From: OCS116 sp051531935
GTDB taxonomy: Bacteria; Pseudomonadota; Alphaproteobacteria; Rhizobiales; OSC116
Assembly (NCBI GenBank): GCA_051531935.1
Contig: JAOPTR010000018.1
Span: forward strand, 124,001 to 188,000
DNA length: 64,000 nt
Direction: 5' to 3'
The translations under genes were made by a program, and so were the position numbers. Of the stretch, positions 1 through 8,101 are shown in pieces (within the stretch, counting starts at the first letter, position 1; each line of letters begins with the position of its first letter). The notes beneath the pieces were generated by a model. That model was not told the origin of the DNA and did not search any database. It saw only the letters and a list, made by a program, of their open reading frames with translations.

Positions 1-503
1 ATACGAGGTATTTCGCGTAGCTTTTGGACGATTAAGTTGCTGTCATTTAAAGAATGAGCAATTCTTAAAACAATATCGTAACCTTCATTTAAAACATCAA
101 CAAAGTGATCATTTGTGGTGAGCTCTAGGCTGACTTTTGGGTATTTTCTCTGAAAATTTGCCGATATTTCTCCCATGTAACTCATGCCGAAAATAGTGGG
201 TAGGTTAATTCGAACAGTTCCTGATATTTCGGAAGAATGAGCTTGCATCTGTTCTTCTAGACTTTGCAAGTTATCAGTGATTTTCTCAGCAAAGTCATAA
301 CATTCTAAACCAGCGTCAGTGATTTTTAACGATCTAGTTGAACGTATTAACAGGCTCGTATTAAGATGTTTTTCGAGATGAGTGACAGATTTGGCAACCC
401 AAGCAGGTGAAATGTTTAAGAGTTTTCCTGCGTCGGAGAAGCTGCCGCTATCAACTGTAACTTTAAATATTCTTAAGCATTCAGCTACATTAATCCCTGC
501 CAT
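1..503 (-). CDS. LysR-family transcriptional regulator, 3' end beyond window
   Basis: Reading leftwards from the ATG at 503, an open frame of about 167 codons runs off the window edge. The first 60 residues form a LysR-type winged helix-turn-helix (FSDAGKLLNISPAWVAKSVTHLEKHL), followed by the linker helix and the start of the periplasmic-binding-like effector domain (SGTVRINLPTIFGMSYMG). It is divergent from the flavin reductase gene 100 bp away, the usual LysR arrangement, so it probably controls that gene. The effector is unknown. About half of a typical 300-residue protein is visible. Confidence 0.9.
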   Translation of the reverse strand, partial: MAGINVAECLRIFKVTVDSGSFSDAGKLLNISPAWVAKSVTHLEKHLNTSLLIRSTRSLKITDAGLECYDFAEKITDNLQSLEEQMQAHSSEISGTVRINLPTIFGMSYMGEISANFQRKYPKVSLELTTNDHFVDVLNEGYDIVLRIAHSLNDSNLIVQKLREIPR

Positions 504-603
504 ATTATGTGACACTTTGTTTAGTTAGTTTGAATAATATGGCATATATACAATACAAAATGGAATAAGTAAATTAATTGGACATTATTTTAATAAAGGA
601 AGC

Positions 604-1713
604 ATGATGTCTAACGAAATACTTTTTGAAAATGGGAAATTGGGTGAAATTGAAGTTAAGAACCGAACTATTGTGGCGCCGATGACGCGCATAAGCGGCA
701 CGTCGAATGGCGATGTTGGTCCTTTAATGACTGATTACTACGCTGCGTTTGGTTTAGGTGGCTTTGGCACCATAATAACTGAGGGGGTTTACACTGACAG
801 AGAATATAGTCAGGGTTATATAAACCAACCTGGAATTACCGATGAAAAACAAGCAACAAGCTGGGCTGATTTGATTGAAAAGGTTCATCAAACAAATGCT
901 AAAATCATAATTCAATTAATGCATGCAGGTGCATTGTCTCAATTTAATCGATTTTCAGCCAAGACTGGCGGGCCGTCTGCGGTTACACCAAAAGGCGAGC
1001 AAATGGGCTTTTATCATGGCGAGGGATCCTACAAGAAGCCAATTGAGATGTCTGTTAAGGATATTGAAATTGCTGTGAATGGATTTGTAGATTCTGCGAA
1101 GCGCGCACAAGATGCTGGTGCTGATGGTGTGGAAATTCACGGAGCCAATGGTTATCTATTAGATCAATTTTTGACCGAATATACCAATCAACGGAATGAT
1201 TTGTACGGTGGCTCGATAATCAACCGAATTAGATTGACTTGTGAGATTGTTGAACGCGTTAGGGCGGGTGTTGGTGATGATTTTACAGTTGGTGTCCGAA
1301 TTTCTCAAGCGAAGGTAAATGACTTTGAATATAAATGGTCTGGAGGAGCAGAGGACGCAAAAGTTGTTTTTGAACAATTAACTAAATCTGGTGCATCATA
1401 TATTCATACGACTGAATTTGAAGCGTTCAAACCCGCGTTTGGTGACGGGAAATCATTATCTGCTTTAGCCAAAGAGATTTCTAAATTGCCGATCATTGCT
1501 AATGGATCATTGGAAACCGCTGAAAAGGCTTCTGATATGATCGATAATAAAGAAGCTGATTTTGTAGCTATTGGTAAGGGTGCGCTTGCTGCGTCCGATT
1601 GGGTAAATAAAATTAGAAATGGTGAAAAAATTCCAGATTTTGATTTTGGACTTTTATCACCATTTGCTGATCTTAAAACCGCTTTGGAATTTACCAAAAA
1701 GAATAATGATTAA
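604..1713 (+). CDS. Old yellow enzyme family NADH:flavin oxidoreductase
   Basis: The 369-residue protein is a single FMN-binding TIM barrel of the OYE/NemA family, which reduces activated C=C bonds of enones, nitro compounds or similar electrophiles with NAD(P)H. Visible family features are the N-terminal ENGKLGEIEVKNRTIVAPMTR strand, the substrate-binding HGANGYLLDQFL segment near residue 179, the NDLYGGS loop, and the C-terminal phosphate-binding ADFVAIGKGALAASDW. Two ATGs are adjacent (604, 607) after the AAAGGAAGC ribosome site. It ends convergently on the GntR gene with a 4-bp overlap. The physiological substrate cannot be read from sequence. Confidence 0.93.
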   Translation: MMSNEILFENGKLGEIEVKNRTIVAPMTRISGTSNGDVGPLMTDYYAAFGLGGFGTIITEGVYTDREYSQGYINQPGITDEKQATSWADLIEKVHQTNAKIIIQLMHAGALSQFNRFSAKTGGPSAVTPKGEQMGFYHGEGSYKKPIEMSVKDIEIAVNGFVDSAKRAQDAGADGVEIHGANGYLLDQFLTEYTNQRNDLYGGSIINRIRLTCEIVERVRAGVGDDFTVGVRISQAKVNDFEYKWSGGAEDAKVVFEQLTKSGASYIHTTEFEAFKPAFGDGKSLSALAKEISKLPIIANGSLETAEKASDMIDNKEADFVAIGKGALAASDWVNKIRNGEKIPDFDFGLLSPFADLKTALEFTKKNND

Positions 1714-2729
1714 AAGTTCATTTTTCTATTAACTGTTAAATTTTCAGGTATTAGATATTTAGGCATATCTGGGCTTGTTAAGACGGACAGTGTCTTCAAA
1801 CGCTGAATGGTGCGCTGACAAGCATTCTTTAAATGCTGTTGCAATGCTTGGCAGGCGGTTTCAATATCGTCTGCCAAAACGGCATCAAAGACTGCCAAAT
1901 GCTCGTTGCGCATGTTGAGGCTTGACGGGGCATTGCCAATGGCCTCTCTAAACATGTGGTTAACTGCAAACACAACTGTGGTTTCTCTCAGCATATTGAG
2001 AAGCCTTTTGTTATCTGAATATGCTAGTAGTTTTTCGTGTAAATCAAACTCTAGGCTTTCTAGTTCTTGACTTGTTGGTTCTGTGTGTTGTTTCTTTTGA
2101 ACCATCAATTTATTCTGGGCATTTACAATAATTGATCTATCGATCTTTAAAATACTTGTTTTTAAAGCGCAAGGTTCCAATAGTTGTCTTATTTCATAAT
2201 AGTTCTGAATGTCTCTTGAGCTTAAAGGGCCAACCATCCAATGGGAGCGTTCATCTTTTCGTACCAACCCGATAGATTGTAATCTTGCAAGAGTTTCTCT
2301 AATGACAGTGCGGCTAACGCTGTAGTTCTCAGCCAAAAGATGTTCGCTGATTCTAAAGGGCCCAAATGGTAGCGCATGAGCCAGAATTTCTCTAAGCAAT
2401 GGCGTGATTTGATCTGGTGTCGAGATAGACCCATATTCAGTGCCAGATGTCATTGGGTCAAAAAGTAGATTCTCTACATTTATTCTGTTGGGTAAAAGAG
2501 TCGAATTATTACCAACTAAGAAGCCTCGACCATCAAATTTGGTAATCTTTTTTTGCATTTTTAATTCAGCAAGCGCTTTGCGTATGGTGGTTCGGCTTGT
2601 GTTAAAATGCTTTGAGAGAGGCTCTTCCGTTAATACCATTCCATTTAGCAATTGCCCGCTATTAATTGAATTAGAAATAGCGGTGGAAATAGCTAAGTAT
2701 CTGGGAATACGAGGGATATTAATTTTCAT
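1710..2729 (-). CDS. GntR-family regulator with two tandem winged-helix domains and FCD domain
   Basis: The protein has 339 residues, about 100 more than a normal FCD-type GntR regulator. Residues ~8-75 form one GntR wHTH (LSKHFNTSRTTIRKALAELK). Residues ~105-175 form a second, separate wHTH (LAENYSVSRTVIRETLARLQ). Residues ~185-315 are the alpha-helical FCD ligand domain. Both DNA-binding helices look intact. It is convergent with the upstream reductase gene and divergent, across 180 bp, from the NCS1 permease gene, so the permease cluster is its likely target. The doubled head suggests recognition of longer or differently spaced operators (inference). Confidence 0.9.
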   Translation of the reverse strand: MKINIPRIPRYLAISTAISNSINSGQLLNGMVLTEEPLSKHFNTSRTTIRKALAELKMQKKITKFDGRGFLVGNNSTLLPNRINVENLLFDPMTSGTEYGSISTPDQITPLLREILAHALPFGPFRISEHLLAENYSVSRTVIRETLARLQSIGLVRKDERSHWMVGPLSSRDIQNYYEIRQLLEPCALKTSILKIDRSIIVNAQNKLMVQKKQHTEPTSQELESLEFDLHEKLLAYSDNKRLLNMLRETTVVFAVNHMFREAIGNAPSSLNMRNEHLAVFDAVLADDIETACQALQQHLKNACQRTIQRLKTLSVLTSPDMPKYLIPENLTVNRKMNF

Positions 2730-2911
2730 AAGTAATGAATATCTTTATTAAATTTAATGATTTTGAGTTTGTTTGGCCGCCAAACTAAGATTATAGCTGC
2801 CAATATATCATATAATTTCTGAAATATCATGAATAATAATTTAAAAAACTTCTTGCTAATTTATATAAATGACTTTATGTATTCAAAAGATCAATAAAAG
2901 GGAGGAAGGGT

Positions 2912-4399
2912 ATGGAAACCCAAAATAAGAAATCAGAGTCGCGCCTATTAGAGGCTTCGATTCTACCAACTTGGCTAAATCAACGATCAATTACGGGACT
3001 TGGTTATGTGTGGATTTGGATTGGAATGGCGGTTATTATCGCAACGTTCCAACTTGGTGCAGGTGGTGTGGCTGGATTGCCGCTTAAAACCGTAATAATG
3101 ACAATATTTTTTGCAAATTTAGCATTGGGTATTGTTATGGCCTTAACTGCTGATATCGGTACTGAACATGGTGTATCGTTTGCAGTTTATCTTAGGGCAC
3201 CATTTGGCACTGTAGGCACTCATTTACCATCGATCACTCGTGGTATTGTTGCTGCAGCATGGTTTGGAGTGCAAACCTATTTAGGAGCATTAGCTCTTAA
3301 TGGAATTGTAACCTACCTAACGGGCTTTGATTCTTGGATTTTTTGGTATGTTGCTTTTGCAATTGTCCAAATTGTTAATACAGCAATGGGAATTAGAGCG
3401 GTGCAAGCTCTGGCTAGTATTGCTGCGCCTGCAATCATCGCCATATCGATTTGGATGTATTATACGCTCGACAATATTGCAACAGAAAGTGGCAATGACA
3501 TTTGGACCTTTGCAGGAGATGCAGAAATGTCAGTTATTGCTCTGTTTGTTGCTAATATGGCATTTTGGTCAGCTCTTGCAGTTGATATTCCTAATATCAC
3601 TCGGTTCCTCAAAGTTGAAAAGGGAGAGAAGAGTTTCTTCAAGCGTAACAAAAACGTATTTGTAGCTCAATTCATCGCATTACCAGTAGCACAATCGTGG
3701 ATTGCGCTGATCGGTGCGGTTTCATTTATTGCTACCGGCGATTGGAACCCAATCACTGTAATTCAAGGTCAAGGTACAGGTTTCACCATGGTGATGTTAT
3801 TGCTGATGGTTATTCTTGCTCAGTGGTCAACAAATACAAGTGCCAATCTTATTCCCGCGGCGCTGACATTTGTAAATGCTGGTGCGCCTAAAATAAACTA
3901 TGCAATGGGTATTGTTATTGCTGGCATAGTTGGCACTCTGTGTATGCCTTGGTTAATTTTAAACCATCTATTTACATATTTAGGTCTTTACGGAGCCATG
4001 TTATCTGCCGTTGGTGGTATCATGGTGTGTGATTATTATTTGATAAGAAAACGCTTTTTAAACGTGCCTGATCTTTATAAGGAAGAAGGACAGTTTAAAT
4101 ATAAAAACGGTTGGAACCCTGCTGGTATGATTGCTTGGATTCTAGGTGGCGGCCTTGCGGTATATTTTATTCAATATGCCTATGTAGTTGGCTTTCCCGC
4201 TGCGATGGTTATCTATTACATCCTGATGAAAGTATGGGTTTTACCACAACATCCACAAGCTGAAGTAACGGCACCTGATGACAATAAATATTTGGCGACA
4301 AGTGTTGGTAAAAGTTGGGTCTATACAGAAGAAAAAGGCATGCAACGGTTGGAAACAAAAGATATTCCAGCAGACGCAATTGCACGTGAAGATTTGTAA
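2912..4399 (+). CDS. NCS1-family nucleobase/hydantoin:cation symporter
   Basis: A 495-residue polytopic membrane protein with about 12 hydrophobic segments and the NCS1 (Mhp1/PucI/CodB superfamily) layout. It has LEASILPTWLNQRSITGLGYVWIW before TM1, a WFGVQTYLGALALNG segment in TM3, and DIPNITRFLK after TM6, all characteristic of NCS1 carriers of purines, pyrimidines, allantoin or hydantoins. A strong GGGAGGAAGGG ribosome site precedes ATG 2912. It heads a co-directional cluster with amidase and deacetylase-fold hydrolase genes, which fits uptake of a cyclic amide or ureide. The exact substrate is unknown. Confidence 0.9.
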   Translation: METQNKKSESRLLEASILPTWLNQRSITGLGYVWIWIGMAVIIATFQLGAGGVAGLPLKTVIMTIFFANLALGIVMALTADIGTEHGVSFAVYLRAPFGTVGTHLPSITRGIVAAAWFGVQTYLGALALNGIVTYLTGFDSWIFWYVAFAIVQIVNTAMGIRAVQALASIAAPAIIAISIWMYYTLDNIATESGNDIWTFAGDAEMSVIALFVANMAFWSALAVDIPNITRFLKVEKGEKSFFKRNKNVFVAQFIALPVAQSWIALIGAVSFIATGDWNPITVIQGQGTGFTMVMLLLMVILAQWSTNTSANLIPAALTFVNAGAPKINYAMGIVIAGIVGTLCMPWLILNHLFTYLGLYGAMLSAVGGIMVCDYYLIRKRFLNVPDLYKEEGQFKYKNGWNPAGMIAWILGGGLAVYFIQYAYVVGFPAAMVIYYILMKVWVLPQHPQAEVTAPDDNKYLATSVGKSWVYTEEKGMQRLETKDIPADAIAREDL

Positions 4400-4420
4400 A
4401 TTCACATTCTTCAATTAAAG

Positions 4421-4440
4421 GGCGCGGATTAATCCGCGCC
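4421..4440. terminator. 20-bp perfect GC-rich palindrome after permease gene
   Basis: A perfect self-complementary 20-mer (arms GGCGCGGATT and AATCCGCGCC) lies 21 bp after the permease stop and 35 bp before the amidase ATG. It can form a strong hairpin in either strand. There is no T-tract, so it may act as an mRNA 3' stabiliser or partial terminator rather than a classic intrinsic terminator. Confidence 0.55.
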
Positions 4441-4475
4441 CCACTTTAAATCATTTAAAAACAGTATCTAAACAT

Positions 4476-5834
4476 ATGAAAACCATTCATCAAACACATA
4501 ATGATTATGTTCAAGGCAAAGCCAGCCCGATACAAGATGTCGAGGTTGCGTTACAAAACACTCAATCGAAAAAGGCCGAAAGTGTTTTTATTAAAACCAC
4601 AAACGAATTGGCTATAGATCAAGCTCACGCATCTCAAAATAGGTATAAAAAAGATATTTCAATTGGCGCAATGGATGGAATGCGGGTTGTTTGGAAAGAT
4701 TTATTCGATCAAACTGGAATGGTGACAACTGCCGCATCTAGCACACGCCAATCTTCGCCTGTAGCGGACGTATGTGCAACAGTCGTAAGACAGCTTAGTC
4801 GTGCGGGAATGTGTTCAATTGGCCGTACAAATTTATCTGAATTTGCTTTTTCTGGCCTTGGCCTAAATCCTCATTTCGGTACACCTCGATCGGTGTTGTC
4901 AGAAGGGGCTGATTTATTGCCAGGCGGTTCTTCATCTGGCTCTAGCGTTGCTGTGGGGTTAGGCATCGCACATGTTGGAATGGGAACGGATACCTCAGGC
5001 TCAATCCGAATACCTGCGGCATTAAATGGACTATACGGGTATCGTCCATCTATCAACCGTTATAGCCGTAAAGGAGTGTTTCCACTTTCAAGGACATTAG
5101 ATTCAGTTGGCTGTACCACACGTTCGATGCAGGATATTTCTAACGTAGATAGAATATTGGCGGCCCCTTCAGTATCAAGAATAATTACATATAAACCAAA
5201 AATATTAGATCTTTCAATGTCTTTAAATATTCCTTGGGATGATGAAGTTTTTAACGGATATGTTGATGCCTTACGTGTTTTTGAAACAAACGGATATGTC
5301 ATTGAATCTACAAATCTTGAAACGACTTCACGGGTTGTTGATCTATTTGATTATTATGGAACTCTAGTTTCCATAGAAGCAAAGCGCTTGCATTTTAATC
5401 TATTGCATAGCCCTCAATCTAAAATGTTAGATCCTATGATTTGTCGACGTTTACGTGCTGCACCGACGCTTTCAGAAAGTAAGTATCAAGAATATTTAAC
5501 TGAGCGGCAATCGGTCATAGAAACGACTAATTCAGCAATTGGCAATGCATTGATTGCATTTCCGACAGTCACAAAAATTCGCCATAAAGCACCTGATTAT
5601 TTGAATCATTCAGAGCTTGCCCAAGAATTAAATGTAAATTTATTGGCAGCAACCATGATAGGCAGTTTTTTAGACACCCCAGGGGTGTCTCTTCCCATAC
5701 TCGATGGAACCGGCCGTGTCATTAGTTCGATACTCATTTCAGCGGCTCAAGGTGAAGATGAATCATTGCTTGCCCACTGCGGCAACCTAGCTCGAGTTTT
5801 AAACGCAAACACAAATACTGAAGCAGTAGCATAG
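4476..5834 (+). CDS. Amidase-signature family hydrolase
   Basis: The 452-residue protein carries the amidase-signature Ser-cisSer-Lys triad. Lys74 lies in RVVWKDLFDQTG, the cis-serine near Ser152 in LPGGSSSGSSVA, and the nucleophile Ser176 in GTDTSGSIRIPA. It therefore should hydrolyse a carboxamide (or a ureido/biuret-like amide) to acid and ammonia. Length matches the GatA/AtzF-type core without an extra allophanate-hydrolase domain. The start at 4476 has no evident Shine-Dalgarno. It lies between the NCS1 permease and the deacetylase-like gene, which places it in the same catabolic unit. The substrate is not deducible. Confidence 0.92.
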   Translation: MKTIHQTHNDYVQGKASPIQDVEVALQNTQSKKAESVFIKTTNELAIDQAHASQNRYKKDISIGAMDGMRVVWKDLFDQTGMVTTAASSTRQSSPVADVCATVVRQLSRAGMCSIGRTNLSEFAFSGLGLNPHFGTPRSVLSEGADLLPGGSSSGSSVAVGLGIAHVGMGTDTSGSIRIPAALNGLYGYRPSINRYSRKGVFPLSRTLDSVGCTTRSMQDISNVDRILAAPSVSRIITYKPKILDLSMSLNIPWDDEVFNGYVDALRVFETNGYVIESTNLETTSRVVDLFDYYGTLVSIEAKRLHFNLLHSPQSKMLDPMICRRLRAAPTLSESKYQEYLTERQSVIETTNSAIGNALIAFPTVTKIRHKAPDYLNHSELAQELNVNLLAATMIGSFLDTPGVSLPILDGTGRVISSILISAAQGEDESLLAHCGNLARVLNANTNTEAVA

Positions 5835-5854
5835 ACATTAAAAGGAGAGAGAAA

Positions 5855-6736
5855 ATGACAAAAAAAATTCTGATAGCATATGGGGTCGATGTTGACGCTG
5901 TCGCAGGTTGGTTAGGCTCTTATGGCGGGGAGGATTCACCTGATGATATCTCTCGCGGGCTCTTTGCGGGTGAAATTGGTTCGCCTCGACTTTTGAAATT
6001 ATTCAAAAAATATAATATAAAAACCACTTGGTTTATTCCAGGCCATTCGATAGAGACATTTCCAATGGAAATGCAGGCCGTTGCCGATGCTGGGCACGAA
6101 ATTGGAATTCATGGATATAGCCATGAAAACCCAATTGCAATGACAAGAGAGCAGGAAACCGCGATTTTAGACAAATGTATCGGACTGGTCGAACAATTGT
6201 CAGGAAAACGACCAACTGGATATGTTGCCCCTTGGTGGGAGTTTTCAAATGTAACCAATGAACTGTTGTTAGAACGCGGCATTAAATATGATCACTCTTT
6301 AATGCACAATGACTTTCATCCATATCGTGTTCGGGTTGGAGATAGTTGGACAAAAATTGATTATTCACAGCATCCTGATACGTGGATGAAGCCTTTAGAA
6401 CGTGGCACTGAAACCGACTTAATCGAAATTCCTGCTAATTGGTATTTGGATGATTTACCACCGATGATGTTTATAAAAAAATCACCCAACAGCCACGGTT
6501 TTGTAAACCCCAGAGATATTGAGCAAATGTGGATGGATCAATTTGACTATGTTTATCGTGAGAATGATTATGCGGTATTTACGATGACAATTCATCCTGA
6601 TGTTTCTGGTCGACCTCAGGTTTTGGCAATGCATGAACGGATCATAGAATACATAAATAGTCATGAAGGTGTCGAATGGGTGACGTTTGATGAAATTGCC
6701 AATGATTACGCGGAAAGATTCCCTAGAAGCGAATAA
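5855..6736 (+). CDS. Polysaccharide-deacetylase-fold hydrolase (PuuE/HpPgdA-like)
   Basis: The 293-residue protein is a NodB-type carbohydrate-esterase-4 barrel of the group that includes PuuE allantoinase and HpPgdA. The metal-binding motifs are visible: GVDVDA (Asp12/Asp14) near the N-terminus and HGYSHENP near residue 86-90, plus APWWEFS and a late TIHPDVSGRP histidine. There is no signal peptide, so it is cytosolic and probably acts on a small cyclic amide or ureide rather than on peptidoglycan. A good GGAGAGAG ribosome site precedes ATG 5855, and it follows the amidase by 20 bp, indicating one transcript. Confidence 0.88.
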   Translation: MTKKILIAYGVDVDAVAGWLGSYGGEDSPDDISRGLFAGEIGSPRLLKLFKKYNIKTTWFIPGHSIETFPMEMQAVADAGHEIGIHGYSHENPIAMTREQETAILDKCIGLVEQLSGKRPTGYVAPWWEFSNVTNELLLERGIKYDHSLMHNDFHPYRVRVGDSWTKIDYSQHPDTWMKPLERGTETDLIEIPANWYLDDLPPMMFIKKSPNSHGFVNPRDIEQMWMDQFDYVYRENDYAVFTMTIHPDVSGRPQVLAMHERIIEYINSHEGVEWVTFDEIANDYAERFPRSE

Positions 6737-6748
6737 TTAGGCAAAGTC

Positions 6749-6784
6749 AATGGGCAAGCAGCCTATCCCCAATGCTTGCCCATT
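6749..6784 (+). terminator. 12-bp stem hairpin between deacetylase-like gene and MCGLCG gene
   Basis: Perfect arms AATGGGCAAGCA (6749-6760) and TGCTTGCCCATT (6773-6784) enclose a 12-nt loop, followed by only a short T stretch. It lies 13 bp after the upstream stop and 20 bp before the next start. It is probably an intra-operon attenuator or a processing/stability hairpin that lowers expression of the downstream genes. Confidence 0.65.
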
Positions 6785-6803
6785 TGCATTTTAGGAGAGC
6801 TCA

Positions 6804-7124
6804 ATGTGTGGTTTATGTGGAATTTTTGGTGTTGAAAATCATTGGACAACTGGCGTGCAGACAGAAGCAAGCGCAGATCCAATCATGCGCAGACACGCAC
6901 GGGCAAGGCGGGTTAGAGCCGTCAATCGTTTGCTAAAAAGCAAAGGTTTTCGGTTAAGCGATTGGCAAGCCGTTCAATATATTTTATCCAACCAAACTGG
7001 TAAAACTGTGATTGTTGACAATGTTACTGAGGTTTGGCGCGCATTGGAAATTGAATTCAATCAAGTATTTGATCCGCTTAACTCAATTGAAATTTCACGA
7101 TATTTGGAAAATGGTGATGACTGA
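6804..7124 (+). CDS. Small conserved-looking MCGLCG protein of unknown function
   Basis: The protein has 106 residues beginning MCGLCGIFG, with a CxxC pair immediately after the start, then an Arg-rich helix (RRHARARRVRAVNRLL), a GFRLSDWQAVQYILSNQTG segment and a C-terminal FDPLNSIEISRYL. The N-terminus superficially resembles the MCGI(F/V)G opening of class II glutamine amidotransferases, but the rest of that domain is missing. A TAGGAGAGCTC ribosome site supports ATG 6804. Its 3' end overlaps the CobW gene by 8 bp, so translation is coupled. I recall similar small proteins beside CobW genes in other alphaproteobacteria, but no function. A metal-binding partner or client of the GTPase is plausible. 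Confidence 0.75.
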   Translation: MCGLCGIFGVENHWTTGVQTEASADPIMRRHARARRVRAVNRLLKSKGFRLSDWQAVQYILSNQTGKTVIVDNVTEVWRALEIEFNQVFDPLNSIEISRYLENGDD

Positions 7125-8097
7125 GAATAATTTGGTACCCATAATTTTACTCACTGGATTTCTAGGAGCTGGAAAAACCACTTGGTTGAAAAAAGCACTC
7201 AAAAACGAAGAGTTTGAGCAAACTGCTGTTCTGGTCAATGAATTCGGCGAGGTTGGCATTGACCATTTATTGGTTGACGCAATTGCTCCTGACATTGTTT
7301 TATTAGATTCTGGTTGTATCTGTTGCCAGATAAGAGGCGAGTTAAAACAAGCTATCTTGGATTTGTTAAGCAAGCGCCATAATAAAGAAGTTCCATTCTT
7401 CAATAAAATAGTGATTGAAACAACCGGACTTGCTGACCCAACTCAAATATATTCAACATTGTTGATGGATAATGTTTTAAGAAATCAAATTTCACTCGAT
7501 CAAATTGTAACAATTGTTGACTGTCTTAATGGAGATCTTGTACACGCGAAACAACCTGAATGGCTAGCTCAAATTGCGGCTGCTAGTCTTTTGATATTTT
7601 CGAAATCAGATTTGGTTGCAAAAAATCATCAGTTAAAAATGCGTCAGATAGTTGCAAAAATCAACCCAATTGCCGAAATTGCTACTGTAGATGAAAAAAA
7701 TAAGTTATCTGATTTAGTAAGAGGTGAAATCGTCATAAATGACATTGAGCAAACGACCCATGAAAATCATGGCAATGCTACAACTCTGGCTATGTTGATT
7801 GATAACCAAATCGATTGGACACGCTTTGTTATTTGGTTGTCGGCGTTAATTCATATTCATGGTGATCATATTTTGCGTGTGAAATGTTTGCTAAATACCC
7901 ATGAGAATGGTGTATTGTTAATTGATGGGGTTGGCCATACCCTCCATCGACCACAGCATTTAGAAAAATGGCCAGACACCGATTCTAGATCACGCTTAAT
8001 TTTTATCGCAAGGGGGCTTGACTTAAAGCAAGTTGAAACCTCGTTTAAAGTTTTTGTTGAGCCAAATGATAAAATAATGAATGAAGAGAAAGCCTGA
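7117..8097 (+). CDS. CobW/COG0523-family metallochaperone GTPase
   Basis: From ATG 7117 this is a 326-residue G3E GTPase. It shows Walker A GFLGAGKTT (residues 14-22), the family metal-binding motif C67-I-C69-C70, the switch region ETTGLADP, an FSKSD guanine-specificity motif, and a C-terminal CobW_C domain (HIHGDHILRVK, then HRPQHLEKWP). Such proteins deliver Zn, Co or Fe to client enzymes using GTP. An earlier in-frame ATG at 7111 is possible; frames further upstream lie inside the MCGLCG gene. The obvious client candidates are its neighbours, the deacetylase-fold enzyme (metal-dependent) and the Cys-bearing MCGLCG protein. Confidence 0.92.
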   Translation: MTENNLVPIILLTGFLGAGKTTWLKKALKNEEFEQTAVLVNEFGEVGIDHLLVDAIAPDIVLLDSGCICCQIRGELKQAILDLLSKRHNKEVPFFNKIVIETTGLADPTQIYSTLLMDNVLRNQISLDQIVTIVDCLNGDLVHAKQPEWLAQIAAASLLIFSKSDLVAKNHQLKMRQIVAKINPIAEIATVDEKNKLSDLVRGEIVINDIEQTTHENHGNATTLAMLIDNQIDWTRFVIWLSALIHIHGDHILRVKCLLNTHENGVLLIDGVGHTLHRPQHLEKWPDTDSRSRLIFIARGLDLKQVETSFKVFVEPNDKIMNEEKA

Positions 8098-8101
8098 ATT
8101 T

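Noticed and set aside
6804..7124. Class II glutamine amidotransferase because of the MCG...FG opening.
   Set aside because: No further amidotransferase motifs and only 106 residues; treated as an unknown family.
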